The translations under genes were made by a program, and so were the position numbers. A stretch of 64,000 bases of DNA from contig NZ_VCEI01000021.1 of the NCBI RefSeq assembly GCF_005860765.1, positions 434,001-498,000 of the forward strand, given 5' to 3'. Within the stretch, counting starts at the first letter, position 1, and each line of letters starts with the position of its first letter. Below are positions 35,810 to 45,518 of the stretch, one piece after another. The stretch is from Dyadobacter sediminis (GTDB lineage: Bacteria > Bacteroidota > Bacteroidia > Cytophagales > Spirosomataceae). Below the pieces are notes generated by a model. The model was not told the origin of the DNA. It did not search any database and saw only the letters and a list, made by a program, of their open reading frames with translations.

Positions 35810-37045
35810 ATGGCATTGAACTATATTTTTGTTGCATTCTTTGTAATTGCCTTTCTGTTAGCCACTTTAAAATTTATCCTGACCGGCGATGTTCAGACTT
35901 TCAAAGCAATTACGGAAGGAATGCTGGAAATGGCCAAAGTTGCCGTCATGGATATTGCCTTGCCGCTGACCGGCGTGATGACGTTTTTTCTGGGTATACT
36001 GAACGTAGGTGAAAAAGCCGGAATTATTAATGTGCTTGCCAGATTTATAGGCCCTTTCTTTAACAAACTTTTTCCCGAAGTCCCGAAAGATCATCCTGCA
36101 AACGGACAAATGATCATGAATTTTTCGGCCAATATGCTTGGTCTGGACAATGCCGCGACGCCGTTCGGGCTCAAAGCCATGCAAAGTCTTCAGGAACTCA
36201 ATCCGAGTAAAGACACCGCTTCCAATGCGCAGATCATGTTTCTGGTGCTGCATACTTCCGGTCTGCAGATTATTCCGTTATCCATTATTGCGCAAAGGGC
36301 AATCCTGGGCGCTGCAAGTCCGTCCGACGTATTTATTCCTTGCGTAGTCGGGACTTATGTCACAACGGTTGTGAGCATGATCATTACGGCAACATGGCAA
36401 AAAATCAATTTATTCAACCGGACCGTCATGCTCGGGCTCGGAAGCGTCACGGCATTCATCGGACTTGCACTTTGGTATCTTTCCGGCCTGCCCAAAGAGC
36501 AGATCGAACTGATCTCCGTGTTGACAGGAAATTCCATACTGCTGTTTATCGTGGCCGGATTTCTGTTTTGGGGCATGTATAAAAAAGTAAATGTATTTGA
36601 AACCTTTATTGAAGGCGCAAAAGGCGGTTTCACAACTTCCGTGACCATTATTCCTTACCTCGTCGGATTGCTCGTTGCCATCAGCGCGTTCCGGAACTGC
36701 GGTGCTATGGATTATCTGATTGAAGGATTGAAATGGCTTTTTTCACTTTCAGGACTGAATACGGACTTTGCGGATGCCCTGCCGGTTGCGCTCATGAAGC
36801 CGCTGAGCGGGAGCGGGGCAAGAGCGCTGATGATCGATGCCATGAAAGAATTCGGGCCGGATTCCTTCATCGGGCGCCTGGTTTGTATTTTCAACGGCTC
36901 GGCAGATACGACACTTTACATTGTAGCGCTTTATTTTGGTTCTGTCGGAATCAAAAACACACGATATGCCATTGTAGCGGGGTTAATTGCCGATCTGATT
37001 GGCGTTCTGGCCGGAATATGGCTGGGTTACCTGTTTTTCCACTGA
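35810..37045 (+). CDS. Nucleoside-recognition-domain membrane protein (SpmA-SpmB fusion)
   Basis: The 411-residue protein has about ten membrane segments and is a fusion of the two halves known as SpmA and SpmB in spore formers. The first half has NFSANMLGLDNAATPFGLKAMQSL (about 103-126), a Gate/nucleoside-recognition signature. The second half begins near residue 235 with another Gate domain and contains PVALMKPLSGSGARALMIDAM and CIFNGSADTTLYIVALYFGSVG. Bacteroidota do not make spores, so this is a transporter-like protein of uncertain substrate. It is a single-gene unit. Confidence 0.9.
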   Translation: MALNYIFVAFFVIAFLLATLKFILTGDVQTFKAITEGMLEMAKVAVMDIALPLTGVMTFFLGILNVGEKAGIINVLARFIGPFFNKLFPEVPKDHPANGQMIMNFSANMLGLDNAATPFGLKAMQSLQELNPSKDTASNAQIMFLVLHTSGLQIIPLSIIAQRAILGAASPSDVFIPCVVGTYVTTVVSMIITATWQKINLFNRTVMLGLGSVTAFIGLALWYLSGLPKEQIELISVLTGNSILLFIVAGFLFWGMYKKVNVFETFIEGAKGGFTTSVTIIPYLVGLLVAISAFRNCGAMDYLIEGLKWLFSLSGLNTDFADALPVALMKPLSGSGARALMIDAMKEFGPDSFIGRLVCIFNGSADTTLYIVALYFGSVGIKNTRYAIVAGLIADLIGVLAGIWLGYLFFH

Positions 37046-37160
37046 CATTTCCTGCTCCGTTCCAGTTACCGTTTTACCCTTGGAAGTAACCGTCCGTACA
37101 AAATGGATGGCTGTTTTTTAATGTAAGGCGTAATATTGATTATCTAACTACGGACAGTTT

Positions 37161-38654
37161 ATGCTGAAACATTTCTCCAGATTCCTGCTTGTTCCCTTTC
37201 TGATTTTCAGAATGATGTTTCTGCCGGCAGCCTTTGCGCAAACCAATATAAACCAGCCGGCCAATACGTACTCGCTTGAAGATTGCATCCGGATTGCGCT
37301 TGAAACCAATCCGCAGGTAAAACAGGCGGAACTTCAGGTTCAGTCGGACAACAACATTTACCAGCAGTCCAAATGGCAGCGGTTTCCGAGTGTGAGTTTC
37401 AGTGCCGGCCAGGGTTTCAGTTTCGGCCGGAATATCGATCCGTTTACCAACCAGTTTGTACAGCAGAACATCAGTTCCAACAATTATCAGCTTGGCGGCC
37501 AGGTTACGCTTTTCAATGGATTTCAGATCAAAAATACAATCCGGAGAAGTGATATCAATCTGCAGGCAAGCGCAAAAGACCTGGATGCGACCCGGAACGA
37601 CATCATGCTGAACGTGGCGTTGTCTTATCTTCAGGTCATTACCAATCAGGAACTGATTGAAGTGGCGCAGCGGCAAGTGGATGCTTCTTCCCTTCAGGTG
37701 GAAAGAACCGCGCGGCTTGTGGAGGCCGGAACGCTTGCAGAAAGCAATCTGCTGGATCTGAAGGCGCAGCTTGCCAATGACGAGCTGACTTTGGTTAACG
37801 CAGAAAACAATCTGGAAACCGCCAAACTGAACCTTAAACAATACATGAACATGCCGGGAAGCGATCCGATCAATGTCGTTGAAATACCGGTTGCCGATCC
37901 GACACTTCAGGCATATGACGCGACGATTCAGCAGATTTACGAAGCAGCAGTCAACAATCTTCCGCAGATGAAAGCAGCAAATCTCCGCATAGAGGCAGCA
38001 AAAACCAATGTGGATCTGGCAAAAGGAGCAGGAATGCCTTCGCTCACGCTCAACGGCGGCGTTTACACGGCTTTTTCGAGCGCCGCGCCAAAAGAACGTT
38101 TTGTTTCGGACGGTTCCGGGGCGACGATGGTGGAAGTAACGTCCGCGACAGATTACATTGTTTACAACAACGAGCAGCTTCCGATAGTCCAGAAAGTGTC
38201 CACGCCCAATGGTTCCCTGCGTTATTTCGGCTATTTTGATCAGTTGAATTTCAACCGGAACTCGGCCATTAACCTGAATCTGACAATTCCTATTTTTACC
38301 AACTTCAGAGTAAAATATAACGTCGCCAATGCCAAGATCCAGCAGAAAACGTATGAATATCAGGCGCAGCAAGTGCAGCTGACGATCCGTAAAAATGTGG
38401 AACAGGCCTATATTGATATGAACAATGCGGCAAAAAGATATTCGGCAACAGCCAATCAGGTTCGTGCACTGACAGAAGCATTCCGTGTTTCTCAGGCAAA
38501 ATTTGACGTGGGCGCCGTGAATTCTGTTGAATACAACATTGCAAAAGCCAATCTCGACAGGGCCAACGGAAATCTGGTGCAGGCGAAATACGATTATGTA
38601 TTCCGTACAAAAATCCTTGATTTCTACATGGGCCGTCCGCTGTCCGATTTCTAA
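37161..38654 (+). CDS. TolC-family outer membrane efflux protein
   Basis: The 497-residue protein has a signal peptide ending near AFAQT, then two outer-membrane-efflux repeats. The first starts with YSLEDCIRIALETNPQVKQAELQVQSDNN, and the second with IQQIYEAAVNNLPQMKAANLRIEAAKTNVDLAKGAGMPSL. Long coiled-coil helices such as QVDASSLQVERTARLVEAGTLAESNLLDLKAQ form the periplasmic tunnel. It is the trimeric exit duct of a tripartite pump or type I system. The HlyD-family adaptor gene begins 56 nt downstream. A long open frame on the opposite strand is only a shadow. Confidence 0.95.
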   Translation: MLKHFSRFLLVPFLIFRMMFLPAAFAQTNINQPANTYSLEDCIRIALETNPQVKQAELQVQSDNNIYQQSKWQRFPSVSFSAGQGFSFGRNIDPFTNQFVQQNISSNNYQLGGQVTLFNGFQIKNTIRRSDINLQASAKDLDATRNDIMLNVALSYLQVITNQELIEVAQRQVDASSLQVERTARLVEAGTLAESNLLDLKAQLANDELTLVNAENNLETAKLNLKQYMNMPGSDPINVVEIPVADPTLQAYDATIQQIYEAAVNNLPQMKAANLRIEAAKTNVDLAKGAGMPSLTLNGGVYTAFSSAAPKERFVSDGSGATMVEVTSATDYIVYNNEQLPIVQKVSTPNGSLRYFGYFDQLNFNRNSAINLNLTIPIFTNFRVKYNVANAKIQQKTYEYQAQQVQLTIRKNVEQAYIDMNNAAKRYSATANQVRALTEAFRVSQAKFDVGAVNSVEYNIAKANLDRANGNLVQAKYDYVFRTKILDFYMGRPLSDF

Positions 38655-38710
38655 AATCCGGCCGGAAAAGTTTCTTATCAATTAAAATCAAAAAATGTAA
38701 CCGTAATTAT

Positions 38711-40135
38711 ATGGCACGTAAATCTTCGACACGAATCTGGTGGATTACAGCAGGCATTCTGATACTTCTTGTTGCCGGTTTATTCGGGGCCAAACAAGCC
38801 GGATACATCGGCAAGCCGAAAACGACCGAAGTGGAATATACAACGGTCAAACGCGCCGACATTATAGAACGTGTGAGTGCGTCGGGAAAAGTGCAGCCGG
38901 AAGTGGAAGTGAAGCTGAGCCCGGACGTTTCGGGAGAAATAATCAGCCTGAACGTAGCAGAAGGCGATTCGGTAGTGAAAGGGCAACTACTGCTGAAAAT
39001 CCGTCCCGATAATTATGAGTCTTTACTGGCGCGTGCGCAGGCTACGGTGAATTCCAGCAAGGCCAATTACGAGCAGACCAAGGCGATGGTGGCGCAGGCG
39101 GAAGCACGGCTTTTACAGGCAAAGGCCAATTTTGAAAGAAATAAAAAGTTGTACAACGACAAAGTCATTTCCGCTGCCGATTACGAGCAGTTTTTGTCTT
39201 CTTACGGCGTTGCGCAGCAGGATCTGGAATCGTCGAAGGCCAATGTTTCAGCGGCTCTTTATAATATTAAAAGTGCCGAGGCGGGATTAAAGGATGCAGC
39301 CGAAAACCTTCGTAAAACGAGCATATTTGCGCCGGTAAGCGGAATTGTTTCCTTGCTGAACGTGGAAGCCGGCGAACGTGTGGTCGGAACTTCACAGATG
39401 GCCGGAACGGAAATGATGCGCATTGCAAACCTCAGCAACATGGAAGTACGCGTGAATGTCAATGAAAACGATATTGTGCGCGTAGCGCTCGGAGACACTG
39501 CGGAAATAGACGTGGATGCATACAGTGCTTCGGGAAGGAAATTCAGAGGTATTGTAAAGGAAATTGCAAATACGGCCGCCGGACTTGCATCTTCCGCAAC
39601 CGGAAGCGCGGCTTCTTCCAGCATTTCAGCCGATGCAGTGACCGAGTTTGAAGTAAAGGTGAAAATTCTGAATGAATCCTTTGAAGATCTGCTGGTTTCC
39701 AAAACCAAAAAATCATATCCGTTCAAGCCGGGCATGACGGCTTCGGTCGAAATTATCACGGAAAGAAAGAACGGCGTTGTGTCCGTGCCGATTGCAGCCG
39801 TAACGACCAGAAGCAACAATGCCGCCAATCCAGGGAACAATCAGCCAAACACAGATGAAAATACGGAGGGAACTGATAAAAAGCCGAAAAAGGAAGAAGC
39901 CGTCAAGGAAGTGGTTTTCATGGACGTGAATGGAAAGGCTGTGATGAAAGAAGTAAAGACGGGCATCAGCGATTTTGAAAATATCGAAGTATTATCCGGG
40001 CTCAAACCGGGCGACACGATCATTTCAGGACCGTACATTGCCGTTTCCAAAAACCTCAATAACGGCGACCTGATTGAAAAAAAGAAAGAAGATGTGAAAA
40101 AAGACGATAAAAAATCAAATGAAAACGGGAACTGA
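38711..40135 (+). CDS. Periplasmic adaptor subunit of an efflux pump (HlyD/MacA-like)
   Basis: The 474-residue membrane fusion protein has one N-terminal membrane anchor (about 10-27). It follows the usual order: a barrel-sandwich half with SASGKVQPEVEVKLSPDVSGEI, a long coiled-coil hairpin (about 95-195, rich in Ala/Gln/Lys), the returning lipoyl half GIVSLLNVEAGERVVGTSQMAGTEMM, a beta-barrel domain, and a Lys/Asp-rich tail. The sequence fits the MacA type that serves ABC transporters (MacB). No MacB-like permease or ATPase gene follows; the unit ends in a terminator. Confidence 0.93.
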   Translation: MARKSSTRIWWITAGILILLVAGLFGAKQAGYIGKPKTTEVEYTTVKRADIIERVSASGKVQPEVEVKLSPDVSGEIISLNVAEGDSVVKGQLLLKIRPDNYESLLARAQATVNSSKANYEQTKAMVAQAEARLLQAKANFERNKKLYNDKVISAADYEQFLSSYGVAQQDLESSKANVSAALYNIKSAEAGLKDAAENLRKTSIFAPVSGIVSLLNVEAGERVVGTSQMAGTEMMRIANLSNMEVRVNVNENDIVRVALGDTAEIDVDAYSASGRKFRGIVKEIANTAAGLASSATGSAASSSISADAVTEFEVKVKILNESFEDLLVSKTKKSYPFKPGMTASVEIITERKNGVVSVPIAAVTTRSNNAANPGNNQPNTDENTEGTDKKPKKEEAVKEVVFMDVNGKAVMKEVKTGISDFENIEVLSGLKPGDTIISGPYIAVSKNLNNGDLIEKKKEDVKKDDKKSNENGN

Positions 40136-40182
40136 TACGTTTTAAAAAAGTAATAAGTTCGATTTAGTTTAGGTTAAAAAGG

Positions 40183-40216
40183 AAAATCCTTGCGGCTTTG
40201 CTGCAAGGATTTTTTA
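40183..40216 (+). terminator. Intrinsic terminator after the TolC-HlyD pair
   Basis: An 11-bp stem (AAAATCCTTGC 40183-40193 with GCAAGGATTTT 40203-40213) and a short loop are followed by a T run. Confidence 0.85.
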
Positions 40217-40327
40217 TTTATTACCCCGCTAGTCATACATTTCTGTTAAAATCTTCTCATTTTTGAAACCCGTCACAAACGGAAAGATCGGCAGACCGCC
40301 TTTGAAGATGTTAATGGTATTTCAGGA

Positions 40328-41335
40328 ATGAGTTTGAACAATAATACAAAAATAGCTGTCATCGGAGGCGGAAGCTGGGCCACTGCACTGATCAAGATAT
40401 TGTGTGAACAGAATCATGTTCAGATACGCTGGTGGCTGCGTAATCAGAATGACATTGCGCATATCCGGAAATTTCACCATAATCCGAGTTACCTCAGCGA
40501 TGTTGTACTTTCTCCTAAAAAAATAAAGGTTTTTGAGAAAATCCAGGATGCGGTAAAAGGCGCCGATTATGTGATTCTGGCCGTTCCAGCCGCTTTTATT
40601 CAGGAATCGTTGCAGCCATTATCAGCAAAGCATCTGAAAGGCAGGCGCATTGTTTCGGCAATAAAAGGCATGCTGCCCGACAGAAACATGCTGATTACCG
40701 ACTGGATCGCAAACGAATACGAGATCGAACTCAGCGAAACCTGCGTGATTGCCGGTCCGTGCCATGCCGAAGAAGTCGCACTTGAAAAACAGTCTTACCT
40801 TTCCATTGCTTCCACGGAATGCCCGGCTCCGGAAGATTTTGCAAAACTGATGACATGCCGCTACGTAACCGCCAATCCGCTCGATGACTTGTACGGCGTG
40901 GAATATTCAGCTGTGATGAAAAACATCATTGCGCTGGCTTGCGGCATTACGCACGGGCTTGGCTATGGCGATAATTTTCAGGCCGTGCTGGTTTCCAACG
41001 CCATGCAGGAGATCGGCAGTTTTGTGACCGCACTGGATGCACGCGAGCGCAACATCAGTTCATCGGCGTATCTGGGTGATTTGCTTGTGACGGCTTATTC
41101 CCAGTTCAGCCGTAACCGGCTATTCGGAAACATGATCGGCCGCGGTTACAGCGTAAAAGCGGCGCAGCTGGAAATGAAAATGATCGCAGAAGGCTATTAC
41201 GCAACGAAAAGCATTCATGAACTGAATAAAATTCACAATGTAAATCTGCCGATAACAAATGCCGTTTTCAGGATTCTCTACGAAGAGCATGCGCCGGCGC
41301 AAGTTATGGACGATCTGAAAAAATTAATGAAATAA
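40328..41335 (+). CDS. gpsA: NAD(P)-dependent glycerol-3-phosphate dehydrogenase
   Basis: GpsA reduces dihydroxyacetone phosphate to glycerol-3-phosphate for phospholipid synthesis. The 335-residue protein has the N-terminal nucleotide-binding IAVIGGGSWATALIKIL (one glycine of the usual GAGSWGTA is alanine), the VILAVPAAFIQESL strand, CVIAGPCHAEEVAL, and the catalytic-lysine region YGVEYSAVMKNIIALACGI. Next comes GDNFQAVLVSNAMQEI and the C-terminal substrate pocket with NRLFGNMIGRGYSVKAA. All elements are intact. The sialidase-like gene begins 48 nt later. Confidence 0.95.
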   Translation: MSLNNNTKIAVIGGGSWATALIKILCEQNHVQIRWWLRNQNDIAHIRKFHHNPSYLSDVVLSPKKIKVFEKIQDAVKGADYVILAVPAAFIQESLQPLSAKHLKGRRIVSAIKGMLPDRNMLITDWIANEYEIELSETCVIAGPCHAEEVALEKQSYLSIASTECPAPEDFAKLMTCRYVTANPLDDLYGVEYSAVMKNIIALACGITHGLGYGDNFQAVLVSNAMQEIGSFVTALDARERNISSSAYLGDLLVTAYSQFSRNRLFGNMIGRGYSVKAAQLEMKMIAEGYYATKSIHELNKIHNVNLPITNAVFRILYEEHAPAQVMDDLKKLMK

Positions 41336-41383
41336 TCGAATTCATTTCTTCTGAAAATAGTCACCTTAACCCCGGATCCCAAC

Positions 41384-42502
41384 ATGAGTATCAAACTTCC
41401 GAACAACTGCTTCTTAACAGGAATTTGCTTTATGCTGATTGCCGCCGCATCATGCAATTCAAAAAAAACAGAAACTGCTGAAGATGTAAAAACGGATTCA
41501 CTAGCTAACAAAAAGGAATTTGTATTCGGAGATGACCGCCCGTTTGCACAGTGCCATGCTTCAACGCTCGTCCGCCTGAACGACGGTCAGTTTCTGATCG
41601 CATGGTTTGGAGGCACGGAAGAAAAGAACCCGGATGTAGGCATCTGGCTTTCGAAAGGACGTCCCGGAAAATGGAGCGCACCAAAGGAAATTGCCAAAAT
41701 AAGGGAAGATGCGCACTGGAATCCTGTTTTACAAAGAACTTCGGATGGTAAAATCCATTTGTATTTCAAAGTAGGCAAGGAAATACCGCAGTGGGAAACA
41801 TGGGTAAAATCTTCGGACGACAACGGCGAAACCTGGTCCGACGCTTATGAACTGGTAAAAGGCGACAAAGGCGGAAGAGGGCCTGTAAAAAACAAACTGA
41901 TCGAACTCTCAAACGGCGACTGGCTGGCCGGCTCGTCCAATGAAGAAAACCGCTGGGAAGTTTTTGTGGACAGAAGCACCGATAAGGGAAAAACCTGGAC
42001 AGCAAGCCCGTATTTTAAAATTGATACAACCGAAATCAAAGGAAAAGGAGCCATTCAGCCGACATTATGGGAATCCAAACCCGGAAACGTGCATATGCTC
42101 GTACGTACAACCGGCGGCGTAATCGGCCGGAGCGACTCAAATGACAATGGAAAAACATGGTCTGAAATCAAAAAAACCAGTTTGCCAAACCCGAACAGCG
42201 GAATTGATCTTGCAAAAATACCCGACGGCACGCTCGTACTTGCCTACAATCCAAACGACAAGGACTGGGGATCGCGTTCGCCGCTTTCACTTGGGTTATC
42301 GTACGACAACGGACAGAACTGGACGGACCGGATTGACATTGCAACCGGTAAAAAAGACGATGAATATTCCTATCCTGCCATCATCAGCTGGGGCGATTCC
42401 GTAGCCGTAACTTATACTTACAACCGGCGCAATGTCGCGTTCTGGACAGGAAGCAAAAAGGATATTGTGGAACTGGCCGCAAAGGAAAAGAAAAAGAACT
42501 GA
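41384..42502 (+). CDS. Lipoprotein sialidase-like protein (exo-alpha-sialidase fold, Asp-box repeats)
   Basis: The 372-residue protein has a lipoprotein signal (GICFMLIAAASC, cleaved before C) and a six-bladed beta-propeller with at least four Asp boxes: SDDNGETWSD, STDKGKTWTA, SNDNGKTWSE and SYDNGQNWTD. It belongs to the GH33-like or BNR neuraminidase-related group (DDRPFAQCHASTLVRLNDGQ is typical of these lipoproteins). A true sialidase activity cannot be proven from this; other members act on rhamnose-linked or ulosonic sugars. It is on the outer or inner membrane surface. The helicase gene ends convergently 7 nt away. Confidence 0.88.
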   Translation: MSIKLPNNCFLTGICFMLIAAASCNSKKTETAEDVKTDSLANKKEFVFGDDRPFAQCHASTLVRLNDGQFLIAWFGGTEEKNPDVGIWLSKGRPGKWSAPKEIAKIREDAHWNPVLQRTSDGKIHLYFKVGKEIPQWETWVKSSDDNGETWSDAYELVKGDKGGRGPVKNKLIELSNGDWLAGSSNEENRWEVFVDRSTDKGKTWTASPYFKIDTTEIKGKGAIQPTLWESKPGNVHMLVRTTGGVIGRSDSNDNGKTWSEIKKTSLPNPNSGIDLAKIPDGTLVLAYNPNDKDWGSRSPLSLGLSYDNGQNWTDRIDIATGKKDDEYSYPAIISWGDSVAVTYTYNRRNVAFWTGSKKDIVELAAKEKKKN

Positions 42503-42509
42503 CCGGCTT

Positions 42510-43652
42510 TCAGTAGCCTTTCAGTTCCAGATCGTACGATTCTTTCATTTCGACGCGCTTGCCCATTTTTTTCTGAATGATCTGAAAATGATGCACATCT
42601 TCCGGGACAATCAGCGATATAGCCTCGCCGGAAGCTTCTGCGCGGCCGGTCCGGCCTATCCGGTGAACATAATCCTTGGGTGAGCGCGGCAGTTCGAAAT
42701 TGATCACATGCGGCAGAAACTGGATGTCGATTCCGCGGGAAGCCAGATCCGTAGCGACCAGTACTGTCAGTTTTCCGGATTTAAACTTGTTTAATGCCTC
42801 TGTTCTGGCACCCTGGCTTTTTTTGCTGTGCATCGCCATCGCCTGAATGCCGTTTTTGTTCAGCTTTTCAACCAGATTATCCGCCGTGCGCGTAGCCGAA
42901 ACAAATACCAGAACCTGTTTCATGTTTCCTGTTTTGATCAGATACCGAAGCAAAGGTCCTTTTCGATCCGGATCAACGAAATAACCCGTTTGTTTGATCA
43001 GATCCAGGTTTTGTTCTTCTTCAGCAATTTCGATGCGGACGGGGTTTCTGAGCTGTTCTTTATTGATGTTGTCCACTTCTTCGCCGAGCGTTGCTGAAAA
43101 AAGAATGCTCTGGCGTTTTTTTGGCAGCAGGAAAAAAATATCTTTCATTTCCTCGGCAAAGCCAAGATTCAGGATTTTGTCCGCTTCATCCAGCACAAGC
43201 ATCTGCGTTTCCGAAAGACTGAGCGCCTTGTACGAAAGCAGATCCAGTAACCTTCCCGGCGTGGCAACGAGGATTTCTACGCCTTGCAAGGAAATCATCT
43301 GCGGATTAATGGAAACACCTCCGTATACAGCCAGCGTTTTTACTTTTCTCGGAAGCCTTTCACCGAAAGTCTGGAAAACAACTGCAATCTGTACGGCCAG
43401 TTCCCTTGTCGGTACCAGTACCAGCGCAGTAATATGCCTGTTTTTTGCTGCCGGTTTGTTTTGAAACAGTTCAAGAATCGGCAGAACAAAACTGGCTGTT
43501 TTTCCGGAACCCGTTTTGGCAATACCCAGCACATCATGCCCTTTCAGGATAGCCGGGATCGCTTCCTGCTGAATCGGGAAAGGTTGAGTATAATTCTGTT
43601 CTTCAATGGTTTTTAATAAGGATTCTGATAAGCCAAGGGATTTGAAAGACAT
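42510..43652 (-). CDS. DEAD-box ATP-dependent RNA helicase
   Basis: The 380-residue helicase contains the complete DEAD-box motif set: Q motif (FKSLGLSESLLKTIEEQNYTQPFPIQQEAIP), AKTGSGKTASF, PTRELAVQI, TPGRLLDLL, VLDEADKIL, SATLGEEV, VLVATDLASRGID and HRIGRTGRA. It is of the compact RhlE/DbpA-like kind, with almost no C-terminal extension. Likely roles are cold adaptation, mRNA turnover or ribosome assembly. The exact subfamily is not clear. Confidence 0.95.
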   Translation of the reverse strand: MSFKSLGLSESLLKTIEEQNYTQPFPIQQEAIPAILKGHDVLGIAKTGSGKTASFVLPILELFQNKPAAKNRHITALVLVPTRELAVQIAVVFQTFGERLPRKVKTLAVYGGVSINPQMISLQGVEILVATPGRLLDLLSYKALSLSETQMLVLDEADKILNLGFAEEMKDIFFLLPKKRQSILFSATLGEEVDNINKEQLRNPVRIEIAEEEQNLDLIKQTGYFVDPDRKGPLLRYLIKTGNMKQVLVFVSATRTADNLVEKLNKNGIQAMAMHSKKSQGARTEALNKFKSGKLTVLVATDLASRGIDIQFLPHVINFELPRSPKDYVHRIGRTGRAEASGEAISLIVPEDVHHFQIIQKKMGKRVEMKESYDLELKGY

Positions 43653-43696
43653 ACGGTTCTGCTTGCAGTTGGTCGGATAAAACTTGCTGATGTGTA

Positions 43697-43704
43697 CAAA
43701 GATA
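43697..43704 (-). promoter_or_regulatory. Candidate -7 element for the DEAD-box helicase gene
   Basis: On the minus strand TATCTTTG is a full match to TAnnTTTG, 44 nt upstream of the ATG at 43652. The nearest TTG lies 24 nt further, longer than the usual 19-21. Confidence 0.35.
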
Positions 43705-43788
43705 CCATTACCCGGGAAAATAACCTTTCAATTTGCACAGCCGGAACCCGAAACCTACGGATAACAATCAATACTTTACAGCATAAAT

Positions 43789-45390
43789 ATGTCCTATAAC
43801 CGCAGAGAATTTTTACAGCAACTTGGCTCGGGCGCACTTCAGCTGGGTTTGATCAGCGCCGTTCCGACTTCTTTATGGGCATCATCAGCATCATCGTTCC
43901 GGTCTGTGCAGTTGCCAAGGAGCAGCCCCGAGTCGCAGGGGGTATCTTCAAAAGGAATTCTGGATTTTGTAAATGCCGTTGAATCCGAAACGCTTCATCT
44001 GCACAGCCTGATGATTCTGCGAAAAGGGAAAGTAGTAGCGGAAGGCTGGTGGGCGCCGTACGCGCCGGAACTGAAGCATACGCTTTACTCGCTCAGCAAA
44101 AGTTTTACTTCCACAGCCATCGGCATGCTCGTCGCTGACGGAAAGCTGTCTGTCGAGGATAAAGTAATTTCCATTTTCCCGGACGAAAAACCTGCCGATG
44201 TAAGTCCCAACCTGGCTGCCATGCGCGTTCAGGACTTGCTGACGATGTCCACAGGCCATGACAAAGATGCAACGCCGGCCGTTCGCGAATCTTCGGACAA
44301 AAACTGGATCAAGTCATTTCTTGCCCAGCCCGTGGAACATACGCCCGGAACGTTCTTTGTTTACAATAGTGCGGCTACTTACATGCTTTCGGCGATTGTA
44401 CAGAAACGCAGCGGAAAAACATTGCTTGAATTTCTTGGGCCCAGACTGTTTCAGCCGCTCGGCATTGAAGGTGCGGACTGGGAAACGGACCCGAACGGAA
44501 TCAACACCGGCGGCTGGGGATTACGTGTGAAAACAGAAGACATTGCAAAATTCGGGCAATTGTACCTGCAGAAAGGCATGTGGAACGGAAAACAGCTTCT
44601 TCCGGAATCATGGGTAAATGAAGCGACCCGTTCGCACATCCAGTCCAAAGGCGGATCGCGGAAGAAAGAGGAAAATGACTGGCTGCAAGGTTACGGTTAT
44701 CAGTTCTGGCGGTGCCGTAACGATGCTTACCGCGGTGACGGCGCTTACGGACAATATTGCATTGTGATGCCGAAGGAAGAAATGGTGATTGCGATTACAA
44801 GCGAAACGAGCAACATGCAGGCCATTCTGGATGAGGTATGGAACAACATTCTGCCGGCTGTCAAATCGGAAGATGCTTCTGTCGGTAAAAATATCCAGGA
44901 GCAGCTGCAACGGAAACTGACTTCGCTTGCACTGCCGCTTGAAACGGGCAAGCCGCAGTCACCGATCGTTTCAAAGATCAATAACAGAGCTTACAGCATC
45001 AGTGAAAATTCCCTGAACGTAAGCAATGTTGCGCTTTTGTTTGCAAAAGATTCGTGTACGTTTAAAATGAAAGACAATCAGGGCGAGCACCGGATCAGTT
45101 GCGGCATCGGCAAATGGAAAAGCGGTGAAACAAGCCTTTCCACAATCCCGTTAAAGCTTGTTCCCACACCGGTGCCGGGCGAAAAAATGACCAAAATAGC
45201 AGCCAACGGCGCATGGATCGACGAGAATACGTTTGAAATGACGTGGAGATTTGTAGAAACCGCGCATTATGAAAAGGTCAGATGTGTGTTTGAGGAAAAT
45301 AATGTTCAGGTTGAGTTTAAGAAGAGCCTTGCGGTGCTCAACAATTCAAAAGATCCACGGCCTGTTCTGACCGGAAAACAGATTGCATAG
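43789..45390 (+). CDS. Serine hydrolase of the beta-lactamase/penicillin-binding-protein fold, Tat-exported
   Basis: The 533-residue protein has a Tat signal (NRREFLQQLGSGALQLGLISA) and a class C beta-lactamase-like domain. The catalytic motifs are SxxK at S101-K104 (TLYSLSKSFTSTAIGML), the Y-x-N type FVYNSAATYML, and a third region near YGQYCIVMPKEEMVIAIT. A second beta-rich domain follows after about residue 375, which resembles those of esterases and D-aminopeptidases. It is a periplasmic esterase, transpeptidase-like or peptidase enzyme; beta-lactam resistance should not be assumed. It is divergent from the helicase gene. Confidence 0.9.
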   Translation: MSYNRREFLQQLGSGALQLGLISAVPTSLWASSASSFRSVQLPRSSPESQGVSSKGILDFVNAVESETLHLHSLMILRKGKVVAEGWWAPYAPELKHTLYSLSKSFTSTAIGMLVADGKLSVEDKVISIFPDEKPADVSPNLAAMRVQDLLTMSTGHDKDATPAVRESSDKNWIKSFLAQPVEHTPGTFFVYNSAATYMLSAIVQKRSGKTLLEFLGPRLFQPLGIEGADWETDPNGINTGGWGLRVKTEDIAKFGQLYLQKGMWNGKQLLPESWVNEATRSHIQSKGGSRKKEENDWLQGYGYQFWRCRNDAYRGDGAYGQYCIVMPKEEMVIAITSETSNMQAILDEVWNNILPAVKSEDASVGKNIQEQLQRKLTSLALPLETGKPQSPIVSKINNRAYSISENSLNVSNVALLFAKDSCTFKMKDNQGEHRISCGIGKWKSGETSLSTIPLKLVPTPVPGEKMTKIAANGAWIDENTFEMTWRFVETAHYEKVRCVFEENNVQVEFKKSLAVLNNSKDPRPVLTGKQIA

Positions 45391-45400
45391 CAGGTTTTTA

Positions 45401-45432
45401 TTAGCTGTTAGCTATTGGCTTTTAGCTGTTGG
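45401..45432. repeat. Short dispersed repeat, copy 1 (TTAGCTGTTAGCTATTGGCT family)
   Basis: TTAGCTGTTAGCTATTGGCT is followed by TTTAGCTGTTGG, two degenerate copies of an 8-nt AGCTGTTA-like unit. The reverse complement recurs at 56236-56275 and 59150-59204. It lies in the gap after the serine hydrolase stop codon. Confidence 0.75.
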
Positions 45433-45518
45433 GATATAATTTCTGATACGCGGTCGATTGAAAATGATTAGTTCAACTTATTTCAGGTAATAACTTCTAA
45501 CCATTACAGCATTCATTT

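Noticed and set aside
37140-38681. 513-codon open frame on the strand opposite the TolC gene
   Set aside because: It mirrors the TolC gene, is rich in Cys, His, Arg and Phe in a way typical of antisense shadows, and has no recognisable domain. TolC itself is well supported.
43789-45390. Antibiotic-resistance beta-lactamase
   Set aside because: The fold and SxxK motif fit, but the second domain and Tat signal are more like esterases or D-aminopeptidases of this superfamily. Nothing specific to resistance was seen.
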